Below, in pieces: positions 9,101-18,056 of a DNA stretch of 64,000 nt (its first letter is position 1; every line of letters starts with the position of its first letter). The position numbers and the translations under genes are program-made. This stretch comes from DASUPK01 sp963724665. GTDB lineage: Bacteria; Actinomycetota; Thermoleophilia; Solirubrobacterales; 70-9. Below the pieces are notes generated by a model, which saw only the letters and a program-made list of their open reading frames with translations, did no database searches and was not told the DNA's origin. Where the stretch lies: the NCBI GenBank assembly GCA_963724665.1, contig CAVRVH010000006.1, forward strand, positions 1-64,000, in the 5' to 3' direction.

Positions 9101-9207
9101 AGCTCACGCAGGGCGGCCCAATCCGGGTTCACAGCGCCGAAACATCTGCTTTGCAGGCCATTAACAGGTCGCGGAGAATCTGCCGCTTGAATTGCAACAG
9201 CTCACAG

Positions 9208-10035
9208 ATGGCTTCCGCATTACCCCCGCTATTCGCCCACAGGCTCGGCCGCCACTACGGGCCGGACTCCTCGGCTGCAGCGCTCGAGCACAGCCTGGGC
9301 GGACCGGTCGAGGGGCTCGAGACCGATCTCTGCCTGACCGCCGACGGCGGCCTGGTGCTCCTGCACGACCCTTTGCTGGCGTTGGGCACAACCCTCGAGG
9401 GTTGGGCGCACCAGCGAAGCGTTGCGGAGATCCGGTCGGCGTGGATCCGAGACTCTGCCGGTGAGCCGACGGCGGAGCACCCACTCGAACTCGAAGACCT
9501 GCTCCAGCTCGCGCCGGGCGGGGTCGGCCTCCAGCTCGAGGTCAAGGCACACGCCGACCCCTTGCTCGCCGGTCGCACCGCCGAGGCCCTTTGCAGGCGC
9601 CTATTGGGGCAGCCGGGCCTCGACCGCTTCGAGGTGATCAGCTTTCACGGCGAGGCCTGCGCCGTGGCTGTTGCGCACGGAATCGCAACCCGTCTCGTGA
9701 TCTGGGCCGACTACGCGCCCGAGGCGCTCGCCGCCTGGGCTCTCCAGACCGGTGTCGGCGGAGTCTCGATCGAGCACTTCATGCTCACCGAACGAGTGGT
9801 AGGAGTGCTCCGCGACGCAGGATTGAGCGTCAACGTCGGCACTGTGAACCATCATCAGCTCCTCCCCAGTGTGCTTGAGTTCTCTCCCGACGCGATCGGA
9901 ACCGACAGACCTCACGAGCTGCGTGCCGAAGCCGAGGATCTGTTCGGCCCCGGCAGGGGGCTGACGATCCCGGGGAGACCGCGAGTTCGGCCCGCAGCGC
10001 GAGGCGACGCGCAGGCGACAGCGCCTCTCGCCTGA
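9208..10035 (+). CDS. Glycerophosphodiester phosphodiesterase
   Basis: 275 residues, GDPD family TIM barrel that hydrolyses glycerophosphodiesters to glycerol-3-phosphate and an alcohol. Signature residues are the catalytic His in FAHRLGRHYG, the metal site Glu-x-Asp in EGLETDLCLTADGGLVLLHD with the second catalytic His, and ELEVKA-type Glu in LQLEVKAHADPL. The end GTDRPHEL is the usual final strand. The canonical HRG reads HRL, a small deviation. There is no signal peptide, so it is cytosolic. The ATG at 9208 is preferred over an upstream start because the domain begins there. Confidence 0.9.
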   Translation: MASALPPLFAHRLGRHYGPDSSAAALEHSLGGPVEGLETDLCLTADGGLVLLHDPLLALGTTLEGWAHQRSVAEIRSAWIRDSAGEPTAEHPLELEDLLQLAPGGVGLQLEVKAHADPLLAGRTAEALCRRLLGQPGLDRFEVISFHGEACAVAVAHGIATRLVIWADYAPEALAAWALQTGVGGVSIEHFMLTERVVGVLRDAGLSVNVGTVNHHQLLPSVLEFSPDAIGTDRPHELRAEAEDLFGPGRGLTIPGRPRVRPAARGDAQATAPLA

Positions 10036-10083
10036 GTTTCGGTCGCGGCCGCGTCCTGCGATGAGCGACTGCGCCTTCGCATC

Positions 10084-10266
10084 TTGCGCTGCTGCCCGGA
10101 CGCGCCAGCCGCCGCGCTTGAGCTCTTCGAGCGCCACGACCCCGGATCCCTCGATCAAGCCGTCCAGGTGGCCTGCGGTGATGGCGAACTTCCTCCCGCC
10201 GCCTTCGAGATCGTGGTCGAGGCCTGGGACCGTTTCCTTCACATTCGCTCGATGCCATGGCACTGA
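10084..10266 (+). CDS. Possible small protein
   Basis: A 60-codon ORF with a TTG start and good third-position GC. It reads AALELFERHDPGSLDQAVQV and ends AWDRFLHIRSMPWH. The opposite strand is also open here, so the call is weak. The remainder of the 10.04-10.36 kb interval holds nothing recognisable. Confidence 0.25.
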   Translation: MRCCPDAPAAALELFERHDPGSLDQAVQVACGDGELPPAAFEIVVEAWDRFLHIRSMPWH

Positions 10267-10359
10267 GGGGGCGATTGGGCGGGAGCGGTGGCGAGGGCCA
10301 GTCTTTGTGCTACTCGGTCAAGCGAAACCACTGTGTCGTCTGCGGGGGGAACGTCATGT

Positions 10360-10710
10360 TTATTCCGCCAGACCAACGGCCGTGAGGGCCGACTCCCAAT
10401 CGTGATAGACGCAGAGTCGGACTGGCTGGCTAGGCTCGAACGTCCACAGGTGTGCTATCCGCGTTTCGATTTCGCGGCCTGTCTTACTTCCGCGGCCGGA
10501 GAGCCTGACTCGAACGAGCACCCGCTCTTGAAGGTCGAAGAAACGCTCAGGCTTCCACCGTGGCAGGTCGACTGACTCCCCGATCACGGCATCGGGCGAG
10601 GAACGAAGACGCGACGGAACTCGCTCGTCCAGCCATTGCGAACCAGACGAATCACCGTCGGCGGCTTCGCGATATATACGCTGCACAACCCCGACGCTCC
10701 GCTGAGACAT
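10360..10710 (-). CDS. Diverged NTF2/SnoaL-like cassette protein on the minus strand
   Basis: A 116-residue protein that keeps both ends of the family, MSQRSVGVVQRIYREAADGD and SALTAVGLAE, plus the central RVRLSGRGSKTGREIETRIAHLW beta hairpin. It is therefore an outlying member of the array proteins of 16-31 kb, inverted and the most diverged. The segment that normally holds the xYRGxxGI motif is shortened. It is not part of a run and its junction codons no longer match the constant DNA ends. Confidence 0.65.
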   Translation of the reverse strand: MSQRSVGVVQRIYREAADGDSSGSQWLDERVPSRLRSSPDAVIGESVDLPRWKPERFFDLQERVLVRVRLSGRGSKTGREIETRIAHLWTFEPSQPVRLCVYHDWESALTAVGLAE

Positions 10711-11160
10711 ATCTAGGGAGTATGGCCCCTGCCCTCCAATCGGGTTCTGACCCTCGAGTGCCAGGCGTCACCAGTCTGTTTCCCGACCCCTCTGCTCTGC
10801 CCTGCCCTGCCGCGCTGAACTGGGGGAGAGAAGTTGGTTGGCTAGAGAAGAAACCTTGCTGGGTTTGGGAGCCTCGATGGCCGACCTGCGGCAGGAGCGA
10901 AGAAACCGGTGCGTCGTGCCATTTCGAAAGGGTCCAAGATTGCCGTGGCTTTGGCTCATTGATCCCTTTGCGCCAGGGAGCCATCCGGGATTCAGCCTGA
11001 TGGGCTATCCAGCCGGTCGCACCACCAAGCCTCCGACCGGGAGTCGCGTAAACAACCGAGCGGTTCATTACGTCCAGGCACGGATTGCGGTGACGAAGGT
11101 AGGCGCCGACTGTTCGCAGGTGGTAGAAGTGGAGTCACCCATCCCAAAGAAAGGGCCCGC
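10711..11160 (+). other. 450 bp without a supported gene
   Basis: Open frames exist on both strands but none has family features. A short CTGCC-rich repeat is seen near 10795-10813. It holds the upstream region of the HTH gene at 11161. Confidence 0.4.
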
Positions 11161-11499
11161 ATGGCAGACGCACTGGACACGGCGAGGAAAGCGATAGAGC
11201 ACCGGCTCACCGAGATTCGCGATGAGGCTCAGCAGCTTGAGCGGGCACTTCGTTCCTTGAGCGGGCATCTCGATGGGAAGCCCAAGCAAGCCAGCGCGGC
11301 TCGCAAGCCAAGGAAGAGGAAGCGGATGCCGAGAAGCGAGCGGCTAGTTCAGATGGCGGCATACGCGAAGACCAACCCCTCCGCCACCAACGCTCAGATC
11401 GCCAAGGAATTGGGAGTTTCGTCGTCTTATGTGAGCCAGATGCTCTCCAAGAGCAACAAGATCAAGCGCAAGGAGGGAAAGCTGGTCGTCAGCGGGTGA
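11161..11499 (+). CDS. Small HTH protein with N-terminal coiled coil
   Basis: 112 residues. Residues 5-40 form a likely coiled coil (HRLTEIRDEAQQLERALRSL), then a basic linker (ARKPRKRKRMPRSER), then an HTH (ATNAQIAKELGVSSSYVSQM) and a short basic wing. It resembles the product of 943-1269 in plan: dimerising helix plus winged helix. It lies just before the nuclease-helicase, so it may be a local regulator of the putative defence genes. Confidence 0.7.
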   Translation: MADALDTARKAIEHRLTEIRDEAQQLERALRSLSGHLDGKPKQASAARKPRKRKRMPRSERLVQMAAYAKTNPSATNAQIAKELGVSSSYVSQMLSKSNKIKRKEGKLVVSG

Positions 11500-11722
11500 T
11501 CTGAACGAAGGCGGGCATCAAGGTCGCAAGGCACTGGGCGAAGAGCCAGCACAACAAGCCCGGCTGTGAACCTGTTAGGCCGATCGGCGGGTCCCCGGCG
11601 TAGTTTGCTTACGTAACCCAACGGTTGCGGTTGAGAGGGATTCAATTTGCCTCGTCGACGAGAGTCACCAGACGGGCGTGATACTTGCCGCAACGTGATG
11701 ATGCTTTGGCCGAGGAGCGCTG

Positions 11723-14700
11723 GTGCCTGAAGAAGCAGGGCTGGATGCCCTCCTCGCCCAGCTTGATCCGCGCCCCGATGTTCGTGGCCGTGAGTTTGAG
11801 CGCCTCTGCCGCTGGTTCCTGCTGAACGCTCCCGAGCATCAGGGGCGCTTCCGGGAGGTTTGGCTCTGGAAGGACTGGCCCGACGCCTGGGGTCCTGATG
11901 CCGGGATCGACCTGGTCGCCGAGGAACACGACGGCGGCTTGTGGGCGGTTCAGGCGAAGGCATACGACCCCGGCTACGCGATCAGGAAGGCCGACGTTGA
12001 TTCCTTCCTGGCCGAGTCGAGCCGCCCGCAATTCTCTTACCGACTGCTGATCGCCACCACAGATCATCTCGGCCCGACGGCGAGGCGGACCCTCGACGCC
12101 CAGCGCGAGCCGGTCGGCTACCTGCTCCGCTCGCAGCTTGAACTTGCCCCGGTGGCGTGGCCCGCCTCGCCGGATGATCTGCGTCCGCGTCGCCCGGCGA
12201 GGAAGAAGCCGTTTCCGCACGTCCGAGAGGCGATCAGGGAGACGGTTAGAGGGCTTCAAGGCAGCCGACCGTGGTCAGTTGCTGATGGCCTGCGGCACCG
12301 GAAAGACGCTCGCGGCGATGTGGGTTGCCGAGCGCCTGGACGCCAGGCGGACCCTGATCCTGGTCCCCTCGCTCTCGCTCTTGGCGCAGACCCTGCGCGA
12401 GTGGTCCGCAAACGCCACCAAGCCGTTCGACTACCTCGCCGTCTGCTCCGACGAGACGGTGGCCGGGCAGGACGAGTTCGTCCAGCACACCGCCGAGCTG
12501 GGCCTGCCGGTAACGACCGACCCCAATGTGATCGCCGCCTTCCTTCGCCGTCGTGGTCGCAGGGTCGTCTTTGCCACCTACCAGTCCTCCCCTCAGATCG
12601 CCGCCGCGTATCTCAGGCAGGACTCCGCGGTTCGACCTCGCTGTCGCCGACGAGGCTCACCGCTGCGCGGGGCGGGTTGGCACGCGAGTTCACGACGATC
12701 CTCGACGCGGATCAGATCAAGAGCAGGCGGCGGCTGTTCATGACCGCGACACCGCGCCTCTACACGCCCCGCGTTCGCCGCGAGGCGGGCCAGCTCGACG
12801 TGGAGGTCGCCTCGATGGACGATGAGGCCGCCTTCGGCCCGGTCCTCCACCGCCTCAACTTCGGCGAGGCAATCGAGCGCGACCTGCTCTCCGACTACCA
12901 GGTGGTCGTGGTCGGGGTGGACGACGAGACCTATCGGGCCTACGCCGAGCGCGGGGAGTTCGTCACCCGCGACGGCAAGGCGATCACCGACGCCCGCACT
13001 CTGGCCGGGCAGATCGCCCTGGCCAAGACGATCCGCAAGTACGACCTGCGCCGGATTGATCAGCTTCCACGGCCGGGTCAAGGCGGCGCGGGAGTTCAGC
13101 ACCGAGATGCCCGACGTGATCGCCTGGATGCCGCCGCAGGCACGCCCAGGCGGGACGCTTTGGAGCGAGCACGTTTCCGGGGCGATGACCAGCGGGCACC
13201 GCGACCGGCTGCTGCTGCGCTTCCGCGACCTGGCCCCGAAGGAGCGGGGCCTACTCAGCAACGCCCGCTGCCTCGGTGAAGGCGTGGACGTACCGAGCAT
13301 CGACGGCGTCGCCTTCATCGACCCGCGCCGCTCGACCATCGACATCGTTCAGGCGCTGGGTCGGGCGATCCGCAAGTCGCCGGATAAGAAGGTCGGGACC
13401 ATCGTCCTGCCGGTGTTCCTCTCGGCGAAAGACGACCCCGACCGGTGCTGGACGAATCGGCGTTCAAGCACGTCTGGGACGTGCTGAAGGCGCTGCGGGC
13501 GCACGACGAGGCGCTGGGCGAGGAACTGGACGAACTTCGCCGCCGTCTGGGTCAGCGGCGGCTACCGCCTCGGCGACCGGGGAAGATCAAGCTGGACGTT
13601 CCGGCGGGCCGGGTCGGCGCTGAGTTCGTCCGCGCCTTCAATGCGCGCTTGGTCGAGCAGACCACCGCTTCATGGGAGTTCTGGTTCGGGCTGCTTCAGC
13701 GATTCATCGAACGCGAGGGCCATGCGCTGGTCCCGGCTGCGTATCGAGATGCCGACGGGTTCCGACTTGGCAACTGGGTCAACAACATGCGGGCATTTCG
13801 ACGGCGCGGCGAGCTACCCGACCAGCGAGCGCAACGTCTGGAAGCCCTGCCGGGCTGGATCTGGGACCCGATCGAGGCGGACTGGGAGGACGGCTACGCC
13901 CGGTTACTCCGGTTCATTCAGGCGCGAGGGTCACAGCCGCGTCCCGGCTACCTATCGAGATGATGACGGCCACAAACTAGGTGGCTGGGTACACGCGCAA
14001 CGGACTCTGCAACGGCAAGGCCGCCTCCCCGCCGAGCGGGCGCAACGTCTGGAAGCCCTGCCGGTCTGGGTGTGGGACCTAGCTGAGGCGTCCTGGGAGA
14101 ACGGTTACAAGCGACTGTGGGAGTTCGCTGACCGGGAGGGGCACAGCCGCGTCCCGGCCGCGTACCGAGATGCCGACGGCATCAGGCTGGGTCAATGGGT
14201 TGGCGTCCAGCGGACTAACCACAGAAGCGGCCATCTCTCCGAGGAGCGACAACGGCAACTGGAAGCCCTGCCGGGCTGGGTCTGGGACATGAAAGAGGCG
14301 AAGTGGGAGGAGGGGTTCGCGCACCTGCAGCGGTTCACAGAGCGTGAGGGCCACACCCGGGTCCCGTTTGAATATCGAGATGCCGACGGGTTCAGGCTGG
14401 GTAAGTGGGTCAACAAACAACGGACTCATGGAAAGCAGGGCAAACTCGCCGAGGAACGAAGGCGGCGGCTCGAAGCAGTAGCGGGCTGGGTCTGGGATTC
14501 AAACGAAGCCGCCTGGGAGGACGGTTACGCCCGCCTGCTGCGCTTCGCGGAGCGGGAGGGCCATAGCCGTGTCCGGCAGACGTACCGAGACGACGACGGT
14601 TTCAGGCTGGGTCAGTGGGTGAGCAATCAACGGGGGTTTCTACGACGCGACGGACTCTCTGAGGAGCGCCAGCAGCGACTAGAAGCCGTGGAGGGCTGGG

Positions 14701-14735
14701 TGTGGGACCTGCGGCAGCTGGAGGGTCGGCGCTGA
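11723..14735 (+). pseudogene. Nuclease-helicase with five helicase-associated repeats, frameshifted
   Basis: About 1000 residues in one reading once indels are bridged. N-terminus: Mrr/RecB-like nuclease (FERLCRWFLLNAPE, PDAGIDLVAEEH, GGLWAVQAKAYDP, with D and QAK matching the PD-(D/E)xK core). SF2 helicase: MACGTGKTLAAMWVAE (Walker A), AVADEAHRC (DEAH), MTATPRLY, and C-terminal RCLGEGVDVPSIDGVAFIDP with QALGRAIRK. The C-terminal ~350 residues hold five tandem ~67-residue helicase-associated (HA) repeats (pattern REGHSRVPAAYRDADG, LEALPGWVWD). Breaks occur near 12250, 12640, 13070, 13440 and 13930. It probably cleaves or unwinds foreign DNA. Confidence 0.85.
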
Positions 14736-15096
14736 CACTTCTGAACGCCCACCGCTGCGGGACGTGGCAGGTCAGGCCGCTAGGCGCTTCCTTCTAGCCT
14801 CGGCTCGGCGGCCATGCCCGCAAAACCCGCGCTGAAGGGATCAGCGTCCCGCACGCCTTGCACGAAGTCTGGGGGGTAGGTGCTGAGAGCTTGAAGACGG
14901 ACCGCAGACCTTCATTGCCATAGTCGAGCGGGCATCCAGAGCGTCCTACGCTCGCTATCGAGGGCAGTTCGTGGTTGTTTCCGTACGCAACCGGTCCGTT
15001 GCGGTTGCCGCGGTCACGGAAAGGACGGGATCGCGGCGATGAATCCAGGGCTCACTGTGCTCGGATGACGACGTTTGCGTCTGCTATTCCGTGGTC
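14736..15096 (+). other. Gap with nothing recognised
   Basis: No ORF of coding character. It holds only the 3' flank of the helicase and the 5' flank of the AlbA-type gene. Confidence 0.4.
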
Positions 15097-15673
15097 ATGG
15101 AAGCCAGCTAGGAACGGGAGGACGAGCTTCGCCTGCGCGAATTGCTCGACTACCCACGCGAAGACCTTGATCGAGAGGTCAAGGACTGGCTTGACCCAGA
15201 TGATGGTGTCGTTCGTGTCAATCTCGCCGTCGAGCACCTTGCTCTCGCCAACCACGGTACCGGTTATCTTCTCTTTGGATTCTCGGAGGCGAATGATGGC
15301 TATTCAGCGTCAGGCCCTTGCCGCCTCCAGCTATCTCGCTACTCGCAGGATGCGCTAAACGGCCTAACTAGCCGGTACGCGGAGCCAGCCTTCCATCTGC
15401 GAGTGGAACACCTCAGCAAGCACCGACGGCAATCCGCACGCCGTCGTGGTCATTCCCGGCGGCTATCGAGTGCCAATACGGAGCAAACGCGACGGACCGC
15501 AAGGCTCACGTATGAAGCAGAATTTGATTCATCTGCGCCGTCCCGGTCCGCAGAGCGCACCGCGCAGACAGACTGCCCAGTACGTCCTTAGGACCCAGCG
15601 CCCTCCTCGCGCCACGGATAGAGGCCAGTGCGCCGTTCTTGCAGCTCGTCCAGCCTTTTCTCAACCCACTTAA
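15097..15673 (+). pseudogene. AlbA_2/Schlafen-type ATP- or nucleic-acid-binding protein, interrupted
   Basis: The ATG at 15097 is followed four codons later by an in-frame TAG, then ELRLRELLDYPREDLDREVK, WLDP, ALANHGTGYLLFGFSE, which is the start of an AlbA_2 domain (DUF4062/Schlafen-associated). After an indel near 15290 it continues ISRYSQDALNGLTSRYAEPA, and after another near 15415 GNPHAVVVIPGGYRVPIRSK, YIRRPGPQS-like IHLRRPGPQSA. The C-terminal half is lost or scrambled beyond 15570. Such domains occur in defence and mobile-element proteins. It converges with the TIR-like gene, overlapping its end. Confidence 0.65.
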
Positions 15674-16661
15674 CCGCAGGACCAATGTTCTCTCTAAGCG
15701 TGTCCAGCTCGTATTCGACTTCAAACACCATCTTTGATGTCTCAGATTGGCCGACTGCCATATAGGAGCTATGGCTCCCCTTCTCACGAAGATGAATTCG
15801 CAAGATTTCAGCCTGCCTAGCCTCAGCCATCTCGACCAGGTGCCCCGAGGGAGACGAATCGTCAAAGATTGCAAACCGACATACCCTGGCAATTGCGTTG
15901 AATTTCTCCCGTAGGTCGTAGTTGAAGTCATCTGGCACATCATCCAGTAGGACTGGTTCGTAGTTCAGCTCCCTCAGCGCATTCTGGATTGCGTCGAGCC
16001 TCTGACGACCGGATGAAAAGTCACCCAACAGGAGTACTGTTCTCTTCTTAAATTCAGACAAGAATGTGGGGAGATCAACCCGGTGTCTCTTAAGGAGCTG
16101 CTGATCAGTCAACGCAACGAGCACCTCATCTTTGGCTCGGCCGACGGCCTCAATCTCTGACCATCGGTCAGCACTTCGGTCCCCTGCAATCTCGGCGTAG
16201 AGCACCTCGCGCTTCCATCGTCCGGATTCGACTTTCACATCTTGCAGAATCGCTGTTGCACTCTCATCGTCGAGGATGAAGGGGTACACCTCATTGAAAC
16301 TACAATCTGTTAGGTGTGAGGTTGCCCCATTGCTGATCCCGAATCCATACAGATTCCGCCATGGACCTTTTGGTGCACCTGCGAGGATAAGCTCATTGAT
16401 CGGCATACTTCCATGAATAGTTTCGATTTCGCTGGTCCGTGGGGTGGGAAAATATTCGTACCCTGCACCGAAGTTCGTGGAGACATAGCCAACGAGCCGG
16501 CATTTGAGGAGCGGATATCGGAACAAACTATTTCTGAACTCGGCGTCGATACGCTCATCGACTGTGTCACGGTAGGTGCCTTCAAAATGTTCTAGGTAAG
16601 CACGCATGCCTTCCTCGCGAACGTGCGGCATAGTCGGAAGCATAATTGAGGCACTGGGCAC
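15588..16661 (-). CDS. TIR-like / predicted nucleotide-binding protein
   Basis: 357 residues, intact. The N-terminal half (1-195) is unrecognised, with aromatic-rich segments (YFPTPRTSEIETIHG, WRNLYGFGISNG). The C-terminal domain starts KKRTVLLLGDFSSGRQRLDA, an alternating beta-alpha fold with AIQNALRELNYEPVLLDDVP, CRFAIFDDSSPSGHLVEMAE and ARQAEILRIHL. This resembles TIR or nucleoside deoxyribosyltransferase-type domains, in which a Glu in the position of SGHLVEMAE can act on NAD or nucleosides. Codon use is less GC-rich than the neighbours, suggesting transfer. A defence role is inferred only from the neighbouring nuclease-helicase. Confidence 0.6.
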   Translation of the reverse strand: MPSASIMLPTMPHVREEGMRAYLEHFEGTYRDTVDERIDAEFRNSLFRYPLLKCRLVGYVSTNFGAGYEYFPTPRTSEIETIHGSMPINELILAGAPKGPWRNLYGFGISNGATSHLTDCSFNEVYPFILDDESATAILQDVKVESGRWKREVLYAEIAGDRSADRWSEIEAVGRAKDEVLVALTDQQLLKRHRVDLPTFLSEFKKRTVLLLGDFSSGRQRLDAIQNALRELNYEPVLLDDVPDDFNYDLREKFNAIARVCRFAIFDDSSPSGHLVEMAEARQAEILRIHLREKGSHSSYMAVGQSETSKMVFEVEYELDTLRENIGPAVKWVEKRLDELQERRTGLYPWREEGAGS

Positions 16662-16978
16662 TTGACGCCGTCTTGGACTGGTCCAACTCGCACGGGCTCG
16701 ATGCGCGTGTCTTTCGGGGGCACAACGAGATCCGGGTGTTTATGCAGCGTTTGATGGGGTCGTTCGAGAGCGCCCGCATAGAGCTCGTGGATCCTCCGGT
16801 AGAGCTCGATGACGGCCTTGTGATTGCGGAAAACGTCACTTACTTGGAAGGACGGGACGGCATCGAAGTTCAGGCTCGAAGGGCTTGGCTGGTGACGTTC
16901 CGGGACGGGAAACAGACCTCGCTGACGCTCCACCAGACGAAGCGGGAAGCCCTCCAAGCCGCCGGGCTTCAGGAGTAG
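16646..16978 (+). CDS. NTF2-like cassette protein, N-terminus missing
   Basis: 110 residues, first plus-strand member. It starts inside the fold: the MSQENVE helix and the DPEVEW strand are absent. It begins ALDAVLDWSNSHGLDARVF, then RGHNEIRVFMQRLMGSF, ELVDPPVELDDGLVIAENV, AWLVTFRDGKQTSLTL and the tail ALQAAGLQE. The 5' end overlaps the TIR-like gene start by 16 nt, so a rearrangement joined them. A cone-shaped cystatin-like fold lacking helix 1 may not be functional. Confidence 0.65.
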   Translation: MRHWALDAVLDWSNSHGLDARVFRGHNEIRVFMQRLMGSFESARIELVDPPVELDDGLVIAENVTYLEGRDGIEVQARRAWLVTFRDGKQTSLTLHQTKREALQAAGLQE

Positions 16979-16981
16979 GCG

Positions 16982-17047
16982 ATGTCGCAGGAGGACGGCG
17001 AGATCCGCATCCGATGGGTCACCTCCGACGAGCACTATCGTTCCTGA
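16982..17047 (+). pseudogene. Orphan cassette head (21 codons)
   Basis: Begins with the constant ATGTCGCAGGAG three nt after the previous stop (TAGGCGATG), reads MSQEDGEIRIRWVTSDEHYR and stops. It is a head of the NTF2 cassette with the core deleted; the next gene starts four nt later. Confidence 0.6.
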
Positions 17048-17050
17048 GCG

Positions 17051-17521
17051 ATGAGCCCGGAGGAGATGCAGCGCCTCTTCGAGAGGCATCGCGACGCCGA
17101 AGCTGCGCGTGAATATGACGCGATCCTCGCCACCTTCGTCGAGGACTGCTTTCTCGACACCCATCCTCTCGGCCTCCGCAGCGAGGGAAGGGTTGCGGTG
17201 AGGAAGGCCTACGAGGGGTACTTCACCGCCTTTCCCGATCTGGCGCCCGATGACGAGGGCACTGCCTTCGGCGAAGACTTCATGGTGGTCTGGGGCACTC
17301 TTCAGGGCAGCAGCGAAGGAGAGTGGATGGGCGTGCCTCCGTCGGGCCGACCCTTCGCTGTCCCATTCGCCAATGTCACCCCCTTCCGCGACGGGCGGAT
17401 GGCGGGCGAGGCCATCTACTTCGACCTGGCCACTCTTTGCGAGCAGGCAGCACTGCCGCTCGACAACGTGCGAGCAGGCGCAAAGAAACGGGCAGAGGCG
17501 TTGCGCCCGACGGGCGCGTAA
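17051..17521 (+). CDS. SnoaL-like ester-cyclase-type protein
   Basis: 156 residues, NTF2 superfamily but of the SnoaL/ester-cyclase type rather than the short cassette type. It reads RHRDAEAAREYDAILATFVE, EDCFLDTHPLG, then RKAYEGYFTAFPDLAPD, GTLQGSSEGEWMGVPPSGRP and the last strand FRDGRMAGEAIYFDLATL. The WxGxPPxGRP turn is typical of polyketide-cyclase relatives; the substrate is unknown. It lacks the ALEAAGLSE end but one lies right after its stop (17523-17553). Confidence 0.75.
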   Translation: MSPEEMQRLFERHRDAEAAREYDAILATFVEDCFLDTHPLGLRSEGRVAVRKAYEGYFTAFPDLAPDDEGTAFGEDFMVVWGTLQGSSEGEWMGVPPSGRPFAVPFANVTPFRDGRMAGEAIYFDLATLCEQAALPLDNVRAGAKKRAEALRPTGA

Positions 17522-17522
17522 G

Positions 17523-17553
17523 CCGAAGCCCTCGAAGCCGCCGGACTCCCGGA
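17523..17553 (+). pseudogene. Orphan cassette tail
   Basis: GCCGAAGCCCTCGAAGCCGC continues to CGGACTCCCGG: reads AEALEAAGLP with the same codons as intact tails but no stop. It directly follows the stop of the ester-cyclase-type gene. Confidence 0.55.
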
Positions 17554-17647
17554 CCAGCGCAGAGAGCGTCGGCACTCGTCGAGTGCAGTGGGTCCCCGAC
17601 GAACGCCCGAATGTCTGATCCGTTGGACCCCGGGTAGCAAGTCGTTC

Positions 17648-17848
17648 ATGTCCGATCAGCAGAAGCGGTGTATCCGCTGCCACGGGAGCAAGCCGACCGC
17701 CGAGTTTCCCCCGCGACTGGCTAACCGGGATGGAGTCTCGTCCTGGTGCCTGGAATGTCACGAGGCAGTGATGCTGGCCGGAACCCTGATCGCCCCGAGG
17801 AGGAGGCTGGCTAGTCGGTGGCGACGGACTACGTCTCGGTGGGGCTGA
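17648..17848 (+). CDS. Small zinc-binding protein
   Basis: 66 residues: KRCIRCHGSKPTAEFPPRLA, SSWCLECHEAVM, two CxxC pairs spaced as in the zinc knuckle found at the N-terminus of many HNH-associated small proteins. The basic C-terminus could contact nucleic acid. An upstream in-frame start at 17588 exists but the Met here sits right before the domain. Confidence 0.55.
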   Translation: MSDQQKRCIRCHGSKPTAEFPPRLANRDGVSSWCLECHEAVMLAGTLIAPRRRLASRWRRTTSRWG

Positions 17849-17891
17849 TCGCGAGCTGATCCGCAAGGGGGTGCTCCCCACCCTCGGCGCG

Positions 17892-17920
17892 ACATACTGC
17901 GGAGGCGATGTCGCAGGGGC
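17892..17920 (+). pseudogene. Orphan cassette leader/head
   Basis: ACATACTGCGGAGGCGATGT followed by CGCAGGGGC matches the leader found before the solitary array genes (ATACTGCGTAGGCGATGTCG at 29865-29884). No NTF2 core follows; the sequence runs into the promoter of the TolB-like gene. Confidence 0.5.
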
Positions 17921-18056
17921 GGTCGCCACGAGGTTGACTCGACTTTCTCCTAGTGAGAGACTGGCCCTTCCAGCGGTCGCCCGATTCGCCGACCAGCCCA
18001 GATTGACTCGCCGACGCGCTTGGCCTCCGCCCCAACCGGCTCCAACGGAGGTTCCA

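Noticed and set aside
16592..17929. Minus-strand ORF of 445 codons over two NTF2 genes
   Set aside because: Same reason: antisense shadow; the plus-strand proteins have clear family motifs.
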